DNA of 64,000 nucleotides from Plantago major (GCA_026545765.1 CM048839.1:868001-932000); one strand, 5' to 3'. Shown: positions 44,307 through 63,545, counted from the stretch's first letter. Notes: generated by a model from the sequence alone, not told the origin. A program made the numbers and translations.

Positions 44307-45090
44307 CAAGCATCACCAATTTACCCTTAACAATCAACAATTACAGTATAAACATAGGCTATTCATACATAATAATCGAAGGAAAAAAATGAAGCATAAT
44401 AACCGAAGCAAAAATGAAGCATAAACATAGACATCACCAATTTACCCTTAACAATCAACAATTACAGTATAAACATAGGCATCACCAATTTACCCATAAC
44501 AATCAACAAATACAGTATAAACATATGTTATTCATACATAATAATCGAAGCAAAAAAGAAGCATAATAACCGAAGAAAAAATGAAGCATAAACATAGGCA
44601 TCACCAATTTACCCTTAACAATCAACAATTACAGTATAAACATAGGCTATTCATACATAATAATCGAAGTAAAAATGAAGCATAATAACCGAAGTAAAAA
44701 TGAAGCATAAACATAGGCATCACCAATTTACCCTTAACAATCAACAATTGCAGTATAAACATAGGCTATTCATACATAATAATCGAAGCAAAAATGAGCA
44801 TAATAACCGAAGCAAAAATGAAGCATAAACATAGGCATCACCAATTTACCCTTAACAATCAACAATTACAATGTAAACATAGGCTATTCATACATAATAA
44901 CCGAAGCAAAAATGAAGCATAAACATATGCATAACCAATTTACCCTAACAATCAACAATTACAGTATAAATATATGCTATTCATACATAATAATCGAAGC
45001 AAAAAATGAAGCATAATAACCGAAGCAAAAATGAATCATAAACATAAGTATCACCAATTTACCCTTAACAATCAACAATTACAACCAAAA
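44307..45090. repeat. A/C-rich minisatellite, unit 2 copy
   Basis: Counterpart of 34705-35490, with the same number and order of ~120-bp units and few differences. Confidence 0.85.
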
Positions 45091-45197
45091 CAACAGAAAA
45101 CGAAGCATATCATGCACAACAACAATCACTTCAACATTATCAATAGAGTTCAAACACGCAAACATCAACAATTACAGATCAAGCATGCACAATTAAG

Positions 45198-45736
45198 CTG
45201 TGTTTTGAAACTCAGACCCGGACGTTGACCCGGCCTACCCTCATAGGAGGTTCAACCGTCGACTCAGTCAACCTATAAAAAATATTTTTAAAAATAAAAC
45301 ATAATGTATGCCTTAAAAATTCAACATATACATTTTTTACCTAAAAAAAAGATAGAAAACATTGCATAAACGACATATGCCTCAATTCCAAACACAAAGT
45401 CACCATAACTCCATAACATTGAATTCAAAATAACAAATAACATTAAAGTCCGGGAGAAGAACGGGAGAAGAATGAGCTGCAAAAAAGGAAAAGGAAGAAG
45501 ACTGAAAAGGAAAAGGAACTGAGCGATATAGGGCTTTTGTTGTGATTGAGATTTTTTGATTTTTTTTTTCTTTTTTTTTTTTTTTTAGAAACCCGGGTGG
45601 AACCGGGTTTTTACCGGGTGGAACCGGGTTTTACAGTTCATGGGTTTCTAAAACCGATTTTTCCGGTTTTGGGGTTTAAGCCGGACCCCTCCGAGTCGCA
45701 GTTGAACCGAATTCGACCATGGGTTTCATAACATAG
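45198..45736. mobile_element. hAT-type non-autonomous element, unit 2 copy
   Basis: Flanked by CAATTAAG at 45190-45197 and 45737-45744. The ends are CTGTGTTTTGAAACTC and, inverted, CTATGTTATGAAACCC. This copy is about 38 bp longer than that in unit 1 and keeps fuller CCGGG words (ACCCGGGTGGAACCGGG). Confidence 0.75.
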
Positions 45737-46465
45737 CAATTAAGGTTAAAACATTAACAATTACACATGGAATATAAAGTTACGCGAAATCATAAAACAT
45801 AACCAATTTACCGTTAAACATAAGCAATTTCAGTATAAATATATGCAAACTTAGTCAATATGCACTAGAAATCAAAAATTTGTAACATAATCTTTTTATA
45901 TAATCAAACATCAACTATTTACATATAAACATGCACAATTCACACATAAACATAGACAATTTAAAAACAACACTGCATAAAGTCTAACAATAAAGTAATG
46001 TAAAGTAATGAAACAACAACATCATCTATTTACAACTAAACATACAACATTTACATGAAAACCTAAACAAAATCGAACACAACCAACAAATACAACAAAA
46101 GCAAAGAAAAAACTAACTGAAAATAGAGAAAAATACACAAACATCAACAATTACTAGCCAAACATTCACAATTAATGCTCAAATATCAACAATTACAGGC
46201 GAAAAATACAATTACGCGAGATCACTAAAAAACACCAAAACCTTGCGAAAAACGAAAAAACTAGAACAAAGAGCTTTAAACTCCAAATCAATGTCTAATT
46301 ATGCTCCGCTATTACCTAGCAGATCATATTAACAACACTCACAACTCACTCAGCCAAGCTCGTAACCAAATATCGATTAAAAATGAAAAGCACAAACTAG
46401 AAAACAAAATCGAATCGATTACAATTATAATCAAGCAACAAAACAAAATTAGAAGGAATGCTTAC

Positions 46466-46850
46466 ATCGACAACAACCAGATCAAGAGCTCGTTGAATTG
46501 AGGCAGGAAGAGCACCTCTAGCATCCATACTTTCAGCGCTCGCAATTCGATCAGGAATCACCAAATCTGAAAATTGCAATGAATGCTTGAAAAGGCAAAA
46601 GTACAAACGAATTTGAGGGGAGAAATCGAAATACCTTAATCGCGGGTTGTAATCTGGAAGCTAGGGCTTGATCTTCAAAATCGCTCAGAGTCTGGGAGAA
46701 AATTTGGAAGCAAATACGAAAACCTTGGTTTTCGAAAGAAGCGAGAGAAAAATCGCCAGATTCAGAAACAGACGGAAGAAATGAAAGAAAAGTGAAAGAA
46801 AAATAAGAAAATAAGGCTTTTATACAAACCCATCTACCCGCGTTGCAGAT
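46466..46850 (-). pseudogene. Truncated 5' end of an unidentified gene, unit 2 copy
   Basis: Counterpart of 36808-37250: a leader exon down to 46634 and a second exon (about 46584-46466) with ATG at 46528 encoding the same 21 residues before the GTAAGC donor. No further exon is seen. Confidence 0.42.
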
Positions 46851-47341
46851 CCGGAATTCCAAACCCGCAACCAGATCCGCGAACTTAACCCGCGAAATTA
46901 ACCTTATTAGTTGGACTCTCAGACTCTCATGTTTATGTAGGACTCTTTTAAGTTTTAGTATTATATGGGTCAGGGTCTAAATTGATCTTAAATGGGCCCG
47001 ATATGAATTCAAGCTCATACCTACCCAAGGATTCATTCAGAGTCACGACGAGTCCACGGGTCTAGGTAAGATTCTAAATGGGTCGAGTATGACCCATGTA
47101 GCATATCATCGAGGCAAAATTTATATATGAAATCAATGCATGATCACTTTTAGGATGACGATGAGGTGCATAATGAGACGGGGTTCTCGCTCAACTTAAA
47201 TCGATACTTCTCATATTGGCATGTTTTGTTATTGTGGTAAACAAGAGACATGGACAGTCTCTCACGCACCTCGACATCTACTTCCCACCATGTGTTGATA
47301 TATCTCTCTAGAGTTATGAACAAGAGGCGAATTAAGTATTA

Positions 47342-47589
47342 CTTCCTCCGTCCCGTCCGATGTTTCCCATTTTGACTTTTTGCAGTCAACCGTTTACAAC
47401 TTTGACTACGAATTAAACTTAAACCACAAATGTAAATTTTTTAGTAAAATTATATTATGAAATTTCACTCCCTAAAGTTTCATAATATAATTTAATTGAA
47501 CATTTTACATTTTTCGTTGAAGATTGATTCGTAGTCAATTTTGGAAATAGTTAATGAAAAATCAAAATAGAAACATCGAGCGAAGGAAG
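47342..47589. mobile_element. Stowaway-like MITE, unit 2 copy
   Basis: The left end is CTTCCTCCGTCCCG and the right end, inverted, is CTTCCTTCGCTCGATG, with GATGTTTCCCATTTTGAC paired against a similar inner arm. One flank is TA and the other is degenerate. Confidence 0.62.
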
Positions 47590-47835
47590 AATTTATAATA
47601 TTGAGGGTCTATTCACTTCGCCGAAAGTATCGACGGCCATTTCTTAATCTTAGTTCATATAAATTAATACGGTGACATTTATAATGTCTAATAAGGAGAG
47701 TGTCACGGACAATTGCCTATTTTAAGTTAAAAAAAGAAAAGGAGAAAGTCGGCAAGTCACACATTTTGACAAAAATCAAGAGTCCAAGATAATAAGTTAT
47801 GGGCAAGCATACTAAGAAGCCCAGTAATAAATAGT

Positions 47836-47843
47836 TATATAAG
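47836..47843 (+). promoter_or_regulatory. TATA box of RING gene copy 3
   Basis: TATATAAG about 150 bp upstream of the ATG of the only uninterrupted RING copy. Confidence 0.62.
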
Positions 47844-47988
47844 GAAAGCACCGCGTAACATTTGAGTCATAATAACTCATAAGCAAGAAACCAAAGCTTG
47901 CACTCAGAACTCAGAAGGAAAGGAAAAAGAATTGATCTGATCCTCTGAAGGAATTGATCTGTAGCTTCTAAACCTGCAGCGCAGATCA

Positions 47989-48720
47989 ATGGCGGAAATC
48001 TACCGACGCCCTCGGCTATCCGGCGAACTCGAGGAATCGGAGTCTTTCAAAGCTGAAGATCAATCCCGACACTTCCAAATCAACATGAAATTCTCCTGCC
48101 AAGTTGTTTTGGAACTGGAAGAAACTTTCCTCTATAGCCTCGGCTTAGCGTTTAGTCCCGAGATTGTTCTATCTGAAACCGTGTTCGACACCATGCTACT
48201 TCTGCCTCGAATTTCAGACATGGAATCACCTGATCAACAGCAGTTCTTCAAGAACCTGATAGGTTATAAGTTGAACTTATCAGAAGACGATGCAGATGGG
48301 ATGTCGACTGATGTGATCCAAAACGCGGTGGAGTTTATGAGTTCGTCTCCGCCAGATCACAAGATCTTTAACTTGGGGTTTAAACTTTATGTGGTACACT
48401 CTCAAACATACGGAGAATTAATCGAGCAGATGATGGAGGAAAGCGCGGCTGCAGATGGTCCTAAGATGGTTCCTGCAACTGAGGAGTCGATCAAGAATCT
48501 CAAACGGAAGAGGGTACAACTACAAGATGATTGTGATCAGGATTCTCTAAAGCGGAAGAGGGTACAAGATCAAGAATGCGTTATCTGTTTGGAAGAGCTT
48601 ACGGAGGAGGTTTCGGTTTTGATGCCTTGTTCACACTCGTTCCATGGAGATTGCATTGAAAAGTGGCTAAAGACGAGTCATTATTGTCCAATTTGTCGAT
48701 TTGAGATGCCAACGAGCTAG
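47989..48720 (+). CDS. RING-H2 E3 ubiquitin-ligase-like protein, copy 3 (intact)
   Basis: A single-exon 243-aa protein. Residues 1-155 form an unnamed N-terminal region (MAEIYRRPRLSGELEESESF start) without membrane helix or signal peptide. Then comes a basic stretch with LKRKRVQ occurring twice, a likely nuclear-localisation signal. The C-terminal RING-H2 finger is complete: CVIC, 13 residues, C-x-H-x2-H-x2-C (CSHSFHGDC), 10 residues, CPIC. RING-H2 proteins recruit E2 enzymes for ubiquitin transfer; the target here is unknown. The protein ends 6 residues after the last zinc ligand. The ATG is the first after a purine-rich leader with a TATA box 150 bp upstream. Confidence 0.85.
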   Translation: MAEIYRRPRLSGELEESESFKAEDQSRHFQINMKFSCQVVLELEETFLYSLGLAFSPEIVLSETVFDTMLLLPRISDMESPDQQQFFKNLIGYKLNLSEDDADGMSTDVIQNAVEFMSSSPPDHKIFNLGFKLYVVHSQTYGELIEQMMEESAAADGPKMVPATEESIKNLKRKRVQLQDDCDQDSLKRKRVQDQECVICLEELTEEVSVLMPCSHSFHGDCIEKWLKTSHYCPICRFEMPTS

Positions 48721-50522
48721 AAATTAGTGTGATAGATCAATCCTTATGCTCTCTTTGGTCTAGCTTGTAAAACAGAGTCGTTCTTTATATACTTTTGATT
48801 CAATTACATACATTAATTAATGATATGAAATTGATGCAATTCGTTCATTCACATTATGAGATGATTAATTGTTAAATTATTATTTATGTTCCAGAATTTA
48901 GCTATTTGCGTTTGTATGTCTGTGATATGGTTTTTCTCCTGCACTTTGTTCATGTGTAATTTGCCCCTCACAACTCTGCACTTTGTTCATGTATAATTTG
49001 CTCCTCAAAGTTTATACATTTGCAATAACTGACCAACCTCTAAAATTTTGTTCCTGTCCTTCGCCTCGTGAGATTTCAAACTTTAAGTTGGTCTGCTAAA
49101 GTACGCAGTATGTACAAATATTCGAAAGTTATTAAATTTTACTTAGGCATAGTATGTAGTATGTACATATTTTAGTTGGTCTACTAAAGTACGCAGTACT
49201 AATATTTGCACTGAAATAATCACATTGCCCTCGAACTTCAACCCCAACAAAATCAATTCATTATTAAAAAAAAAATCAATATGTCTTCTCAAATTAAATT
49301 TTAAACTCTAATTCAACACAACAAAATTAATTCATCATGAAAAAACAACGATAGCCAATCTTTCTACTCCATTTTCTCCAATTAAATTAAGAAAGATCAA
49401 CTCAAACACTAATTCAACTTAAAAAAGAAAGAAATCAATTATTAGAAACAACAATATTACTTGTCATCGTATGCGTTTTCTATTTAGCAAAATATTCATC
49501 AAGTTGGATGAAAGTTAATAGAGTAAGTATTTGACACAGTATAAGAAAATATAAAGTATACTTAATTAATTAACTTACACAAACAAGGACTACATATCGG
49601 TGTTTTCCATATTTAACTTCAAATAGAGTACGAATTTTAAGAGTAAATTGTATAAATAAATAGAACAATTTAGAAATTTTAAATTTAAATAAATATTAAA
49701 GTATGAGAGATAACTCATAAAATAGGGAAATTTTATTCATTTAAGATATGTGAAGTTAAGATTGAAACAAAAATGAAAGTAAGAAGTTGAGACTGAGAAT
49801 GAAGGAGTATTTGATTTGAGTTTATAAAATTATTTTGTTATACTCCCACCGCCCCATACTCAAGTTCTGGTTGAGGTGATCAGAGGTTTTAAGAGTAAAC
49901 TATATGAATTAATTGAATAATTCACGAGATGTAAGGTTAAATGAGTAAAAGTATAAGATATGTTTGTATGGAAAGTTAAATTCAAATAAATAGAATTAAA
50001 ATTAAAAGTTGGAATGGGGCTGACTGAAGTATATAGATAACACCTTTTTTTTCGTGATATAGTAGTAATATTTAGTTAAAGTTTATTTAAGAATATCAAT
50101 GTTAAAAAGTTATTATTAGGAGAGTAGGGGTATACATCACTAAGACATTTGCCGCACGTGACAAAAGAACAATACGCATTCCATTTTAATATAATATAGT
50201 CTCTTATATTATTCCCTACGTCACAAAACAAAGGACACATTTGAATTTTTATTAAAGTTTAAGGTCAACTTTAACCATAAATTACTTCAATGATATATTG
50301 AAAAATTCCATGCTTAAATATTGACAATTAAATTTATGGTCAAATTAGTCGACTCCATCAGAGCATTTTATAGCAATTTTTCTTAAATGTACTCCATGCT
50401 TAAATAATTCAAATATATCAATTCATTTTTTTTCAATGGAAGAAAACATTAGCTCTCCACCCCAAGTGTTTGGTGTAACCATCCAATTTGCACTTATATC
50501 ATATGGTCTTTCATACTATATA

Positions 50523-50777
50523 CTCCCTCCGCACCGATTTCAGCTTCCCGTTGTGAGTTTTTCAGGTCAAAATTGTCAATTTTAACCTCAAATTACTCTT
50601 AAACTACAAAGATAAATGATTTAATAAAAATCATATAATGGAAATTTAAGAAGTAAGATTTACAATATAATTATGTTAAATATTTACTTATTGTTTTTTA
50701 AGAGTAACTGAGGTTAAAATTGATATTGGTTGACCGAAAAAAGTTCACACGGAAAGTTGAAATCATGACAGAGGGAG
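50523..50777. mobile_element. Stowaway-type MITE, unit 3 copy
   Basis: TA-flanked; ends CTCCCTCCGCACCG and, inverted, CTCCCTCTGTCATG. It matches the copy at 40823-41071. Confidence 0.82.
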
Positions 50778-51318
50778 TATTATTTAGTAAAATTACGGTT
50801 TTCACAATATTTGCTCATGTATACACGTGCCGATGTTAGTGCATGCACAAAATATTATTGTGCAGAACTCACTAACACATATGCTATGGCTAGATATTAT
50901 TCATAAAATGAATTATGAAACATGGAATCTTGATTTTGTTAATTGTTTGGACTTGGTCCTAACCTACGTAACACGATCGAGTCGAGTACGCTACCCAACC
51001 TCGATGGATCAGATTCAAATACATGCGAGTCAACAGGCTGGGCCGGGCATTCAAAACTCCTTTCCAGTCCACCAGAGTACGAGTTTGGGCTTGGGCCTAG
51101 CCTACGTAAGGAAACTTGGAAAAAATCTAGGCAAAAACCCTTTGCCACCAAATATTACAAAAAAAGACGCAACATGAGTTAATGCAATCTTGTAACTCAG
51201 TAATGTTGAAATTTGTGAAGCCCGAGTAATTTTTATGGACAAGCACACACAACTAACTGCATTTATTTATTTTAATGAAGTTACTGATTTAATTAATTAA
51301 AGTTTCCATAGTAGCGCC

Positions 51319-51494
51319 TAGGCCGCAAACGAGTCTTTTTTTCGAAATGCTGCTCGCTAAAAAAGCTCGACTCGTTCGAGCTCAAGTTCGAGCTTAAATT
51401 ATAGCTCGATTACATATTCGAGCCGAGCTTGAATATTGAGAAGCTCGACTCGAAAGCTCGACAAGCTGTTCGAAAAAAATTAAAAATTAAAAAT

Positions 51495-51579
<85 letters not shown>

Positions 51580-51838
51580 GTGTACTCCTATATAGTATTT
51601 TATTTATTTATATTTTTTAATTAATTTTGAAAGGTTTCGAGTAGAGCTATATTCGAACTTTGTTAGTTTTCGAGCTCGCGAGTCGAGTTAAATTCAAGCT
51701 TTCGAGTTTTCAAAAATTAATTTAAAGAAAAAATGAAGCTCGCGAACCAAGCTCGAATAACTACATTTTCTTTCGAACTCGAGCTCGAGCTTTAGACGAA
51801 TATTCCTTAACAAGCGGCTCGGCTCGTTTGCAGCCCTA
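51319..51838. mobile_element. hAT-type MITE with internal (TA)n tract
   Basis: The left end is TAGGCCGCAAACGAG and the right end, inverted, is TAGGGCTGCAAACGAGCCG. The 8-bp flanks GTAGCGCC (51311-51318) and GTAGCGGC (51839-51846) differ by one base. The arms are dense in GCTCGAGCT and related words, pairing across the element. TAGGGCTGCAAACGAGCC-type ends are common in plant hAT MITEs. Confidence 0.75.
51499..51573. repeat. (TA)n microsatellite
   Basis: About 36 uninterrupted TA units at the centre of the hAT-type MITE. It is likely to be length-variable, and it creates a spurious Tyr-Ile frame. Confidence 0.92.
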
Positions 51839-51846
51839 GTAGCGGC

Positions 51847-54060
51847 TCAAGTCAGAGTCAACCTGCAGGATAAATCAATTAAAAAATTCGAACAATTAGT
51901 ACTAATCATATACTTTCTCATATTTCTTTACTAGAGATTTTATCAAGAAATTAAGTTAATGGAAAGCATTTAGTTGCCTCATATGATGCAAGTTAGTATA
52001 AGATTACTATCTGTAAGCATGTAATTGTATTGTGCCAGTTTCTTTTATTAAGCTTGATTACCATTCATTTTGCACTACATTAGTCATTATCCACGTAATA
52101 TCATCACATATACTCATATTTTAAATTGATGAAACTATACTCGTTAAAATTGAATACAATAACTTGTTATTCAGATGGTTTAAATGTTATGAATGAATAT
52201 CATTCAAAATAGTAGTTGATGATGTAGTTTATGATATTTCACTTTCCGGTTGATTTAATAATCGTATAGATATCGATATCTATAGTATTTTTAAAACAAT
52301 AATATAAATGAAAAACTATGTGACATTCAATCTATTAATAAAAGAGAAAAACAAATTAATACGTCTTCCATTAACATTTACAATTTGTCATTTGAACATT
52401 TATTTTAAGTGGGTAAAAACTGGTTAAAGTTGTCCGGCCGGGGAAGGTAAATTATTGAACATACCACCCATTAAATCACACATAGCCCTGTTTAGCAAAA
52501 CTAGCTAAAAAAAGTTAATTTAGTGGAAAATTTTGGTAGAATGAATATGAATAAAAAAATTTGAATGGTGAATGATTAACTAAATTGAAAATCTAGATGA
52601 TTTTAATGTAGGTGTTTAGAAATTAAATTAGTGATAAATTTGGTATTTTATAAAATGACATAAAAGGGCATTACTCTTATTTTTCTAAATAATAGTACAT
52701 CACATTTTTGTCTAATTATTTTAATATATATTCAATGTACTTTTCACCGCCACTTTAATAACATCATTGAAATTTATCAGAAGTTGAAAATAAATATTCG
52801 TTGAGCATTCTAACTTAATACGGAAAAAAAATTAGTAACTTATGCAAGTTGCAAACAAGTACACAAAATGTATAACAAAGGTTCCAACAAATATAAAATA
52901 TAAGTCGTCTATTAAGAAAAGTAACTAACGATTGGTTTTACTTTATTTAATTTAGGTTAGGGATATTTTCGGAATAAAAAGATAAAAAGTAGCTTTTTTT
53001 TAAAAAAAAAAAGCTAACTAGAAATTTTATTCAATGGTAATTGATTTAAAAAGTTAAGGTTCACGTAATAAACTTTTTACTCGATTAGTAAAAATAAAAT
53101 TTAATGAAGTAAAAAAATTTGGAAAATTTAGTGGTAAGCAAGCATGTGACAAAATTATGTTACGTTAATGTGAACTGATGCTTGCATCACTTTACATGCT
53201 TTAAAAGCATTTATCCATGTAAATACTCGATTATGACGTCCCTATCTCATTACTCCATCATTTTTTCACTAGTACTTCTCCATCTGTCATTAATAAGGTC
53301 ATTAATATGCCTTTATATGTTAGTACCCTGGAAAATTAAAATAAATGGGATAAACACAACATACAATAAAATGTGTAATGTTAGTGTGAAATTATACTGA
53401 CTGTTTGGTATAGAGTTAAGAAAAAAAATTTAGTTGATAAATATTAACTGAGTTAAAAATGAATTATAAAAAATAGTGTTTGTGAAAGTCAAAGGTAGAT
53501 TTCTTTAGCTATGTATGTAATTAAATCAACAAAATCATAATAAATGCTTATTTTGTATGTTAATAATTGCACTTTACTATTCATATACATAATAATACTA
53601 TTTCCCCAAAACTTATCATATAGCATAGCATTTAATTTTACTATAGTTTGATATTCCTAAAATCCAATTTCGTTTACCCGTATTAGTTTTGGTCATAAAT
53701 TCAATTCTGCGTTCTTTAATGGAAAATCTCTCTCTACTTTATTCACTATCTATCATACTTTATTCACTATTTATAAAACTTTATTCAATCTCTTTCATAC
53801 TTTCTACCATATCTCTTACTTTATTCACTTTTTTCTTAAAACTTCGTAATTTCTGCAAGTAAATGAAATCGGAAGGTACTATGATACAGATAATGGAAAT
53901 TTGTAATACAAGAAAATTTCATGGTAAAACAAAATTCAAACGAAGCTTAAGCATGGATAAAACTAGTACTACGTTACAATTTGTGGCTAATGAAGGAAAT
54001 TACAAATACCAAAAAAAGAATAGAAAGTGGGCCCCATCTCCAATATCGAAAAGAAAGATA
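51847..54060. other. Intergenic and upstream region of the MAP kinase gene
   Basis: No gene is seen. CCCTGTTTAGCAAAAC near 52486 resembles the end of a small transposon but has no confirmed partner. At 53735-53830 the word ACTTTATTCACT recurs three times. The open frame at 53863-54144 overlaps the leader and shows no domain. Confidence 0.4.
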
Positions 54061-54064
54061 CATA

Positions 54065-54072
54065 TATATAAA
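54065..54072 (+). promoter_or_regulatory. TATA box of the MPK6-like gene
   Basis: TATATAAA lies about 84 bp before the ATG at 54156, implying a short leader of roughly 50-60 nt. The position and sequence are canonical for plant promoters. Confidence 0.6.
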
Positions 54073-54155
54073 CAAAGAGGAAAGAAAAAGCTTCATTTCG
54101 ATTTTCGAGAAATTCAATTTCCATTTCCATCAATTTTCCAGTAACTAACTGAGAA

Positions 54156-61196
<7,041 letters not shown>

Positions 61197-62506
61197 AATA
61201 ACTTATCATTTATAGCCTAATTCATTGTGGGGGTTTCTAAGTAGTGTGGTACCAATGTTGTATGTGATCTTAAATTAATCTCATGTACATATTGGTACAT
61301 GTACATCTGCAACTTTGATGGGTTTTGTTTAGAATATTCGATGAGTCGTAAACTGGCATGGATATTTAGTTGCTGCTTTTACCTGTCCGGCTGCCCTGGT
61401 TTGGGGTTGCAATGATGAACGATTATGTTGTGTGAGGAACTGACATGACTTTGTATGGACTATTTGCCGTGTATCTCCATTTTTATCCAATCCAAAACAT
61501 TGAAGTATCTGTAGTGCCTGCAGTCATTTTTTTTGCCCCTTTTGGTCTCGAGTTACTGTTGTGGAGAATTTCTTGAATGGGAATAGTGTCCATTTACATG
61601 AATCAACGTGTCAGTATTATTGTGAAGTTACCATTTCACGTCAACTCCTATGTCACATTTAAAAAGGTACCATACAATCTAGAAGTAGAAACAGGCATCA
61701 ATTATACAGATAGTAGTTACTCATTTCCTTGCTAATGGTATGTAGTTGTCTGATTTTGATGCATAATCTTGAATGGGTTTTAGATGTACGGACTCGATCA
61801 ATCAAGAGTCAAACTTTTTGGACTGGCGTAGTTATCAATTGCAACATGTTGCTCTTCAATGCATTGATCATCAATTCTACATAAGATTTTTTTTTTCCCA
61901 AATAATAGCATGCATGTTAGAATAATCATTGTTATGTTATACTTAAAATATAGATCGTCAGTGGCTACGATATTATACACAATTGGAAATATCATATTAT
62001 ACTAGTATATGTGTAAATTATGTGAGTATGTCAAAAACTTGTGTTGGAAGATATGGTATTCAGTGAAATCAATAATTTTTCGAGAATTCCAACTCAGAAG
62101 CTCACTGGTGAACAATGTGATTGGAAAGACTGGTATCATATTTCATTTACCGTTTAATTAAGAAAGAAATTGTTTTGATTTGTGAAGTACTATAGACTAT
62201 AGATTATATGAGCCAAAAATATTCTGTAGTTAGTAAAAGAGAGAAGATTACAAAATGGTACTACCCTTAAAAATTTTAAACACATTAGTCATATATAAAA
62301 ACATCCTATAAATTAGTTAAAACATTTCTACAAATTAGTTATCGTCTTAATTTTAGTAACTTTGATATGTAACATTAACTTTTTTTCATGAAATCACATT
62401 CTTAACAACATATCTAATCAAATCATTTATTTAGGTAACCAAGATTCTTCCAAAATAAAATAAAAAACAATCTTGAAAATCTCTCAAAATTTTTAACGGG
62501 AGAGGC
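61197..62506. other. 3'-UTR of MPK6-like gene and intergenic DNA
   Basis: Probable 3'-UTR to about 61500, then AT-rich intergenic sequence with no gene or clear transposon end. Confidence 0.45.
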
Positions 62507-63230
62507 AAGCAGTGTTATTTGTATTACGATGCTTGTTTTTCATAAATACGATGCTTGTTTTCCAGAAATGTGATGCTTGAATTTTAAAAATGATGCTTGA
62601 ACCAGAAAATGATGCTTGATTTTCAGTTCTTTGATTTACTGACAATTGATGCAGTTTTTCAATACTTGATGGTTGAATTCCAGAAAATAATGCTTGACAT
62701 CAAAAAATGAGATGCTTGATTTTCAGTTCTTTGATTGCCTGACAATTGATACAGTTTCCTAGTCCTTACAATACAAATGATGCTTGATTTCAGAAAAGGG
62801 ATGTTTGATGCTTATCGGTGTTAATGATGCTTGAAATTCCAAAAAGGTCAAAAAAAATTTGCTTGAATTATAATTCCACTAGTCACCTGACTCATCAATC
62901 TTACATTCACAATTTGCAGCATTGCAATAATCACAAAGAGCAAGTATTGGATGAATCGCTTGCTGATGCTTGCTTATAGCAGGAAAAATAGCTTGTTGAT
63001 GCTTGCTTCATAAAGAGAAAAGAGACGCTTGTTGATGCATTCCTTCAAGCCATAAAATTATAAGCTTTGGTAATGAAAAGCGAAGAGAAAGAGTGTTTTT
63101 TTGAAACCTACATTCCGGTTGATTATGCGTTTTGTGTAAAAGATTATGGAGAGATAATCAGATGATGCTTGGTTTTTATTTCTACTAAAATTAGCTTGAT
63201 CAATCAGATAATCAGATGATGCTTGTTTAT
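62507..63230. repeat. GATGCTTG-rich interspersed repeat
   Basis: The octamer GATGCTTG occurs about twelve times in roughly 700 bp, all in the same orientation and at irregular spacing (about 20 bp at the start, wider later). A longer unit, GATGCTTGATTTTCAGTTCT plus about 27 further similar bases, occurs at about 62609 and 62711. No coding frame runs through it. Confidence 0.75.
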
Positions 63231-63545
63231 GAATTTTTCCATGATTAATTAAGGGCATCTTGGAAAAATCAGATAAATAATAATTAAATTGTAGGAAAGA
63301 ATACATGTATGACTAATAGGTAGTAAAATATTGAGATGGTATTAAATATGTAATTCTCCCTTAGTAAAATTTCTTACTCGAACATTAAAATCAGTTAATA
63401 AACCAGACCCGGATCAGGTCGGATACATAACCCGATCCACATTTCATCTACCTCTCCAAATTAAGGATAAGAAAAATCACAGACGATAAAATCAGCAGCT
63501 ATCTCTACTGCTCACTTTTTCCTCCAAATCCCCTTGTCAGAAACA
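63231..63545. other. Upstream region of the RPS13 gene
   Basis: AT-rich promoter region. ACCCGGATCAGGTCGGATAC and CCCGATCC words occur near 63405-63440, about 110-140 bp before the ATG. No obvious TATA box was pinned down. Confidence 0.4.

Larger units (their letters stand above)
37962..47650 (+). repeat. Tandem segmental repeat, unit 2 (about 9.7 kb)
   Basis: The second head-to-tail unit has the same internal order as unit 1. It is slightly longer, chiefly because homopolymers and C/G-rich words are longer than in unit 1. Confidence 0.9.
47651..51209 (+). repeat. Tandem segmental repeat, unit 3 (truncated, about 3.6 kb)
   Basis: Begins as units 1 and 2 but stops abruptly after TAATGTTGA at 51209, matching unit 2 up to 41503. 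It contains the RING gene and the Stowaway MITE but none of the later components. Confidence 0.9.

Noticed and set aside
51429-51620. Open frame encoding alternating Tyr-Ile
   Set aside because: It is only the translation of the (TA)n tract within a hAT-type MITE.
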